A program made the translations under genes and the position numbers. Positions 21,669 through 26,825 of a DNA stretch of 26,825 nucleotides are shown here, in pieces (positions within the stretch are counted from its first letter, which is position 1; each line of letters begins with the position of its first letter). Below the pieces are notes generated by a model, which ran no database searches, was not told the origin of the DNA, and saw only the letters and a list, made by a program, of their open reading frames with translations. Location: NCBI GenBank assembly GCA_003487665.1, contig DNFA01000083.1, forward strand, positions 15,151-41,975, read 5' to 3'. The DNA is from Oscillibacter sp. Lineage in GTDB: Bacteria; Bacillota; Clostridia; Oscillospirales; Oscillospiraceae.

Positions 21669-23024
21669 ATGAAAGCGGTCAGGATCTCTGCGGGTGCCGG
21701 TTATGCCGGTGACCGCATTGAGCCGGCACTGGAAAACATCCGCAGAGGCAACGTCGATTACATCATGTTTGAATGCTTGGCGGAACGGACCATCGCGTTG
21801 GCGCAGAAAGATCGTGCGGCGGACCCGCAGAAGGGATACAATCGACTTCTGGAGTATCGCATGGAGCGGGTGCTGCCGCTGCTGCGGGAGCATCCAGTGA
21901 AGATCATCACCAACATGGGGGCGGCCAATCCCGTCGCCGCGGCCGAAAAGGTGCGGAAAATGGCGGCGCAGTACGACCTGACTGATCTGAAGATCGCGGC
22001 TGTTATCGGCGACGAGGTAACGGAACGGATACCGGCATACGGCGATCTCGCGATTATGGAGACGGGTGAGCCGCTGCACACGCTGGCGGATAAGATCGTT
22101 TCCGCCAACGCCTACATCGGCGGACGGCAGATCTCGCAGGCATTGGCAGACGGCGCGGATATCGTCATTACCGGACGGGTGGCTGACCCGGCGCTGGCCG
22201 TCGGCCCGCTGATGTACGAATTCGGCAAAGATTACGATGCCGACGTGGATTTTCTCGGCAAAGCCACAGTGGCAGGGCATCTGCTGGAGTGCGGTGCGCA
22301 GGTCACAGGCGGTTATTTCGCGGATCCCGGTGTCAAGGATGTGCCGGAGCTGTGGAATTTGGGGTTCCCCATCCTGACATTTACGGAGGATGAGCGTATC
22401 CTGCTGGAGAAGCTGCCCCAGACCGGCGGCAGACTGGATCGCCAGACGGTGACGGAACAACTGCTGTATGAGATCCAGGATCCCGCCAATTACTTCACTC
22501 CCGATGTGATCGCGGATTTCTCCCAGCTCTCCGTGGAGGAGCTATCCGACGGGCGGGTCGAGGTCAAGGGTGCCGCGGGAAAAAAGCGCACCGGCACGTT
22601 GAAGGTCAGCGTGGGCTATCAGGACGGCTACATCGGTGAGGGCCAAATCAGCTATGGTGGGCGGAATTGTGTGGCGCGCGCGAAGCTGGCAGCGGAGGTC
22701 ATCCAAAAGCGTCTTGTCCTGCTGAACAAGCATTACAGCGAAACGCGCACCGACCTGATCGGCGTCAACAGTCTGTACGGTGCGGAGCAGGAGAAGGTGT
22801 TCCCCGCTCCGCAGCTCAGCGAGGTGCGGCTGCGGGTAGCCGTGCGTGCGGAAAAGAAAGAGGACGCGGAGGTCATTGGCCGGGAGATCGAGGCGCTGTA
22901 TGTCAACGGCCCGGCCGGAGGCGGCGGCGTCCGCAGCAGCGTGGAGTCGGTGCTCTCCATCGCCTCGGTGCTTATCCCGGAGGAAGACGTTCATCCCACG
23001 GTCTGCTGGGAAAGGGGTGAGTGA
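21669..23024 (+). CDS. AtuA-family (DUF1446) protein
   Basis: A 451-residue cytosolic protein matching DUF1446: SAGAGYAGDRIEPALENIRR at the start, VDYIMFECLAERT, IITNMGAANPVAAAEKV, and GADIVITGRVADPALAVGPL. AtuA is required for acyclic terpene use in Pseudomonas; the biochemical reaction is unclear and homologues in anaerobes probably act on other branched or CoA-linked acids. Start at 21669 behind GAGGTGG, preferred over 21564, which would place the start inside the promoter. Here the ferredoxin-fold C-terminal part of long AtuA proteins is a separate gene, the next one, overlapping or nearly so. Confidence 0.88.
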   Translation: MKAVRISAGAGYAGDRIEPALENIRRGNVDYIMFECLAERTIALAQKDRAADPQKGYNRLLEYRMERVLPLLREHPVKIITNMGAANPVAAAEKVRKMAAQYDLTDLKIAAVIGDEVTERIPAYGDLAIMETGEPLHTLADKIVSANAYIGGRQISQALADGADIVITGRVADPALAVGPLMYEFGKDYDADVDFLGKATVAGHLLECGAQVTGGYFADPGVKDVPELWNLGFPILTFTEDERILLEKLPQTGGRLDRQTVTEQLLYEIQDPANYFTPDVIADFSQLSVEELSDGRVEVKGAAGKKRTGTLKVSVGYQDGYIGEGQISYGGRNCVARAKLAAEVIQKRLVLLNKHYSETRTDLIGVNSLYGAEQEKVFPAPQLSEVRLRVAVRAEKKEDAEVIGREIEALYVNGPAGGGGVRSSVESVLSIASVLIPEEDVHPTVCWERGE

Positions 23025-23026
23025 AT

Positions 23027-23326
23027 ATGCGTGTATACGACATCGCGCACTCCCGCACGGGAGACAAGGGCAACATCTCCACTATTTCCGCCTGTGCTTA
23101 CCGTCAGGAGGACTATGCCGTTCTGGCAGAGAAACTGACGGCGGAGAAGGTCATGGAGCAGTTCGCTCCGCTGGGCGTGACCCATGTTGACCGGTATGAG
23201 ATTCCGACCCTGTACGCGCTGAATTTTGTGATCTTCGGCAGTCTCGGCGGCGGCGTGACCCGCTCTCTGGCGCTGGACAAGCACGGTAAGTCCCTGTGCG
23301 GCCTGCTGCTGGAAATCGAACTGTAA
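23027..23326 (+). CDS. AtuA C-terminal-like small protein
   Basis: A 99-residue protein opening RVYDIAHSRTGDKGNISTIS, the signature of the AtuA ferredoxin-fold domain that is fused to the C-terminus of AtuA in other organisms. A GTG at 23021 overlaps the previous stop; the ATG at 23027 fits the family N-terminus better. It probably forms a complex with the preceding DUF1446 protein. Confidence 0.82.
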   Translation: MRVYDIAHSRTGDKGNISTISACAYRQEDYAVLAEKLTAEKVMEQFAPLGVTHVDRYEIPTLYALNFVIFGSLGGGVTRSLALDKHGKSLCGLLLEIEL

Positions 23327-23390
23327 TCCCTTTTTGCCCCTCAATGAGAGGTATCCTTATGACATCAAAAAATATTAGGAGGAGAAAACT

Positions 23391-24563
23391 ATGGCAGCGA
23401 TTTATGCATTGACGATCTGCCTTGTGCTGTATGCTATCGGCGATATCGTCTCCGTCAAGACAAAAGGACTTCTTTCTTTGGTATTCGTTCTGTGCGTCGT
23501 GATGCTCATTGGCTTCTGGTGCGGTCTGCCCACGGATATCGTGACCACCGCCGGCATCGCGCCCCTGGGCAAGGTCAGTGCCAGTCTGCTGGTCGTCGGT
23601 GTCGGCACCACTATGAACACGAAGGAACTGATGCGCCAGTGGAAAACGGTCATCGCCAGCTTCTGCTGCTGCACCGCGGGTGTGCTGCTCATCGTATTTG
23701 TGGGACGGTTCATCATCGGCACGGATGCCGCCATTGCCGGCGCTCCTATCTTCGCCGGTGCGTCCGTAGCGCTGATGATCGTCAACGAGGCACTGGAAAA
23801 CGTCGGGCTGACTGATACACTGGGTGTAGTGGTGATCCTGATTTTCGCGTTGCAGAAGTTCATCGGTGTGCCCCTGTGCTCCTTCTGCCTGAACCGTGAG
23901 GCCCGAGCTTTCCTAAAGGATCGGGAAAAGATGCAGAAGTATCTGGCTGTTACGACGGAAGATGCCGCCAGCGAGAAAAAGCGTCCGCTGTCCTTCTTCA
24001 GCAAGACCAATAAGCCCGTTTACAACTTCACCAAGGTGGCGCTGGTGGCCAGTCTCAGTACGGCGCTGTCCACGCTGACGCAAGACAAGGTCAACGTGTA
24101 CATCATCTGTCTGGTGATGGGCGTGCTGTTCACCGAACTGGGCTTCCTGCCCCGCAACGCGCTGTCCAAGCTCGATTCCTATTTCCTGCTGCTGTTCTCC
24201 ATCCTGATGACCATTTTCTCTTCCCTGGCCAAGGTCACGCCCCAGACACTGGTGCAGTCCTTCATCCCCGTGCTGGTAGTCCTGCTGCTGGGTGCCGCCG
24301 GCGTGGTGGTGTTCGCGTTCCTGCTGTCCAAGGTGCTGAAGCAGAGCGCCTGGCTGAACATCGCGTTGGGCATCACCTGCACTTTCGGCTTTCCCACCAC
24401 AGTGATGCTGTCTGAGGAGATCGCCAATGGCGTGGGTACGACGGATGAGGAAAAGTCCGCACTGCGCAACTATTTGCTGCCGCAGATGACGGTGGCCGGT
24501 TTCATCACCGTGACCATCGGTTCCGTGATCCTTGCCGGCATCATTGTTCCCCTGCTGGGGTGA
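23391..24563 (+). CDS. Multi-TM transporter, possibly GltS/ESS-like
   Basis: A 390-residue integral membrane protein with about ten to eleven hydrophobic segments and a charged cytoplasmic loop in the middle (residues about 165-205, EARAFLKDREKMQKYLAV then EDAASEKKR). The two-halves layout and Gly-rich motifs (GVGTTMNTKEL, GITCTFGFPTTVML) recall sodium-dependent carboxylate transporters such as GltS, but I cannot assign the family firmly. AGGAGGAG precedes the start. Between AtuA and a peptidase, it probably imports the substrate they process. Confidence 0.72.
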   Translation: MAAIYALTICLVLYAIGDIVSVKTKGLLSLVFVLCVVMLIGFWCGLPTDIVTTAGIAPLGKVSASLLVVGVGTTMNTKELMRQWKTVIASFCCCTAGVLLIVFVGRFIIGTDAAIAGAPIFAGASVALMIVNEALENVGLTDTLGVVVILIFALQKFIGVPLCSFCLNREARAFLKDREKMQKYLAVTTEDAASEKKRPLSFFSKTNKPVYNFTKVALVASLSTALSTLTQDKVNVYIICLVMGVLFTELGFLPRNALSKLDSYFLLLFSILMTIFSSLAKVTPQTLVQSFIPVLVVLLLGAAGVVVFAFLLSKVLKQSAWLNIALGITCTFGFPTTVMLSEEIANGVGTTDEEKSALRNYLLPQMTVAGFITVTIGSVILAGIIVPLLG

Positions 24564-24585
24564 TCGCGGGTAACAGGAGGTACTT

Positions 24586-26058
24586 ATGAGCACGAATGTA
24601 TTGTGTGGACTGGAGCCGCAAAGCGTATTTTCCTATTTTGAGCAGTTGACCCGCATTCCGCGGGGCAGCGGCAATGAAAAAGCGGTCAGCGATTACATCA
24701 TTGCCTACGCGGAGCAGCATGGCTACCGTTGGGAGCGTGACGAAGCCAACAACGTAAAGCTGTACGCCCCGGCAACGTCTGGCTATGAAAATCGCAAGAG
24801 CATCGTACTACAGGCGCATCTGGATATGGTGTGCGCCAAGGATCCGGATGTGGCGTTTGACTTCAAGACGCAGCCCATCGACATCTATGTGGAGGATGGC
24901 TTCGTAAAGGCTCACGGCACCACGCTGGGTGCGGATGACGGCGCCGGTGTGGCCATGATTTTGGCGCTGCTGGACGACAGGACACTTCCACATCCGCCGG
25001 TGCAGGCGATTTTCACCACCGGTGAGGAGATCCTGTTCGTGGGTGCAGAGGCGATGGATGCCCATTGGCTGGACGGCGACTATTACATCGGACTGGATTA
25101 CTCTAACAACAAGAAGATCCTGGTCTCCGCCGCGGGTGTCAGTGTGTTACAGTGTACGCTGACGCTGGAGCGGGCACCGGTGCCTGTGGGCTGGACGGCA
25201 TTTGACGTGACTGTCAGCGGCATGCAGGGCGGACACAGCGGGAATACCATCCACATGGATCGCGGCAACGCCGTCAAAGTCATGGAGGAAATTCTGGCGG
25301 GATTGCCTGCCGGACTGGCAAGTCTTGCTGACATCTCGGCAGGCACGCTGATCAATATCATCCCGGCGCACGCGGAGGCGGTCGTGGTGTGCCCGCCGGA
25401 GCACGCGGATACCGTCCGGACAGCGCTGGATGCGCGTATTGCCCTTTTGAAAGAGGTATACCGTCACACTGAGCCGCAGCTTACTATCACAGTGAGTCAG
25501 CGCTCCGCCGGGGACGGCATGACGGTGCTGACACCGGCGTGTGCGGAGAAGCTGCTGCGCTTTGTCCGGCTGTGCTATGTGGGCGCATGGCGCATGGCGG
25601 ACGATACCTACTCCCGAGCGGAGTGTTCTGCCAATCCGGCGATACTGCGTCTGGAACAGACCGAGGCAAAATTTACCCTTTCTGCCCGCAGCAATTCCGA
25701 ATATCTGCACGATCAGATTATTGCCCATCAGTCGGAACTGGCTGCCCTGTGCGGCTGGAAGGCTGAGCTGGAGAGCCGCGCAGGCGCTTGGGAGTACAAC
25801 GCGGCGTCTCAGTTGCTGCCGCAGGTCATTCCCATCTTCCGGGAGGTCACCGGACGCGAGCCGGAGATTGCGCAGATCCATGCCGGTGTGGAGGGCGGCG
25901 TTTTCGACACCAAGGCCCGTGAGATCGGGCGCAGGCTGGATATGGTGAATCTGGGCGTCATGAATTACGATGTCCATACCCCGCGGGAGCGGATGGAGAT
26001 CGACTCCGTGAAGCCGCTGTATGAAATGCTGCGGCAGATCCTGATGACGGTGGAGTAA
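24586..26058 (+). CDS. pepD: PepD-type aminoacyl-histidine dipeptidase (M20)
   Basis: A 490-residue cytosolic metallopeptidase of the M20 PepD family. Metal ligands and catalytic residues are visible: His78-x-Asp80 (QAHLDM), Asp117 (GADDGAG), Glu147/Glu148 (TTGEE) and the C-terminal His (NYDVHTPRERM). The lid domain includes GGHSGNTIHMDRGNA. The enzyme hydrolyses Xaa-His and other dipeptides with a di-zinc centre. AGGAGGT precedes the start. As the last gene of the operon it suggests that the imported compound is a peptide or amide conjugate, or that the gene was recruited for nitrogen release. Confidence 0.9.
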   Translation: MSTNVLCGLEPQSVFSYFEQLTRIPRGSGNEKAVSDYIIAYAEQHGYRWERDEANNVKLYAPATSGYENRKSIVLQAHLDMVCAKDPDVAFDFKTQPIDIYVEDGFVKAHGTTLGADDGAGVAMILALLDDRTLPHPPVQAIFTTGEEILFVGAEAMDAHWLDGDYYIGLDYSNNKKILVSAAGVSVLQCTLTLERAPVPVGWTAFDVTVSGMQGGHSGNTIHMDRGNAVKVMEEILAGLPAGLASLADISAGTLINIIPAHAEAVVVCPPEHADTVRTALDARIALLKEVYRHTEPQLTITVSQRSAGDGMTVLTPACAEKLLRFVRLCYVGAWRMADDTYSRAECSANPAILRLEQTEAKFTLSARSNSEYLHDQIIAHQSELAALCGWKAELESRAGAWEYNAASQLLPQVIPIFREVTGREPEIAQIHAGVEGGVFDTKAREIGRRLDMVNLGVMNYDVHTPRERMEIDSVKPLYEMLRQILMTVE

Positions 26059-26067
26059 GCACATGAA

Positions 26068-26108
26068 CGGGCTCCGCTTTTCGAACTTTTTTTCGAAAAG
26101 CGGAGTCC
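26068..26108. terminator. Terminator after pepD
   Basis: GGACTCCGCTTTTCGAA and its inverted copy surround a T-rich loop, a perfect stem of about 14 bp. It ends the four-gene operon. Confidence 0.65.
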
Positions 26109-26238
26109 TGCTTATATACTTCTCGATGGATAGGAACTTATTCGCTGTACTTTTCTATACTTGGAACGAGGAGATCTGCGCTTGCCTGCACCGCGCTGGC
26201 TTTGAAACCCAGCCTTTGGAGGAATCGCAGCTGCTGTC

Positions 26239-26825
26239 TATGGTGTACACGCAGGTAACTGGGCGAATAACGCCGACTGGTGCTATTGGGACTATCCGCT
26301 CATCGAGCTGAAGGGCAAGGCCATCGGCATCATCGGCTTCGGACGCATCGGTCAAGCCGAGGCGCGTATCGCCAAGGCGCTCGGCATGAACGTGCTGGCT
26401 TACGATCTCTATCTGAATGACCCCGGTCGCGCGATCGTGGAATATGTTACTCTGGACGAGCTTTACACCCGCGCGGACGTCATTACGCTGCACTGCAACC
26501 TTACGCTGGAAAACACCGGCATGATCAACAAGGACAGCATCGCCAAGATGAAGGACGGCGTCATCCTCATCAATAACAACTCATTGACGAGCAGGACGTT
26601 GCCGACGCGCTCAATTGCGGAAAGATGGCTGCGGCGGGACTGGACGTGGTCTACACCGAGCCGATCCGCGCGGATAATCCGCTGCTGAAAGCGAAGAACT
26701 GCATCATCACGCCGCACATCTCCTGGGCGCCGAAGGAGAGCCGCCAGCGCATTATGGATACCAGCGCCGCACGGTGCATTTCTACCGCAACGTTTTCTCC
26801 GTTGTGCCCAAATCCAAGGTCAAAA
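26239..26825 (+). pseudogene. D-2-hydroxyacid dehydrogenase, broken (runs off the window)
   Basis: From 26239 the frame reads GVHAGNWANNADWCYWDYPL and then GIIGFGRIGQ, the NAD-binding loop of glycerate/hydroxypyruvate reductases. It continues to VILINNN at 26580, where the frame shifts: LIDEQDVADALNCGKMAAAG then DVVYTEP and ITPHISWAPKESRQRIMD follow in another frame. The normal N-terminal substrate domain is missing, and about 13 bases around the catalytic Arg motif (NNSRGPLI) appear lost. A further shift may follow RQRIMD. The fold cannot be active. No ribosome site or start is credible. Confidence 0.8.

Overview
The window looks like a chromosomal segment of a GC-rich anaerobic Firmicute, most likely Oscillospiraceae (Oscillibacter, Flavonifractor or Lawsonibacter type). 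The reasons are strong AGGAGG ribosome sites in a GC-rich coding background, tRNAs with an encoded CCA, CD1115-type VirD4 and ArdA-like mobile-element genes, and Rrf2, XRE and YoaK genes typical of that group. The genus is inferred from gene style only.

Layout. (1) 71-1499, minus strand: an Rrf2-family regulator and an XRE regulator with a membrane domain. (2) 1698-2226: five tRNA genes in one array (Gly-TCC, Arg-TCT, His-GTG, Gln-TTG, Lys-TTT). (3) 2226-20431: a genomic island just downstream of tRNA-Lys, bounded by two co-linear 346-bp direct repeats (about 95% identical, no indels), each holding another copy of the tRNA-Lys 3' end. (4) 20648-26058: a LysR regulator divergent from a four-gene catabolic operon (AtuA/DUF1446 protein, AtuA-like small protein, multi-TM transporter, PepD-type dipeptidase). 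(5) 26239-26825: a frameshifted D-2-hydroxyacid dehydrogenase remnant.

The island is a mosaic. Its left part holds wreckage of an integrative conjugative element: a Cys-rich small protein, an ArdA-like gene fused by deletion to the tail of a toprim-type gene, a DinD homologue, an intact VirD4 coupling protein translationally coupled to a small HTH protein, small ORFs, a DUF2284 protein, an HNH-repeat-like protein and an intact tyrosine integrase framed by 26-bp inverted repeats. Then come a YoaK/DUF1275 membrane protein, a LysR regulator, a cobalamin-type riboswitch with its own terminator, and a second integrase lacking its catalytic C-terminus. No relaxase, VirB4 or VirB6 is present, so the island cannot conjugate by itself.

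The most interesting cargo is 12971-18624. One arm (minus) encodes a Crp/Fnr-type regulator, a lipoprotein substrate-binding protein, a permease and an ABC ATPase, i.e. a complete NMT1/THI5-like importer. The divergent arm (plus) encodes three genes joined by ATGA overlaps: a Cys-rich HypB/CobW-like GTPase, an ABC-type ATPase with no permease of its own, and a substrate-binding-protein-like polypeptide with no signal peptide. The 208-bp divergent region carries three perfect palindromes placed so that the Crp-like protein could repress its own promoter and activate the GTPase operon. I infer a metal- or cofactor-handling system with an import arm and a cytosolic delivery arm; its substrate and client enzyme cannot be read from the sequence.
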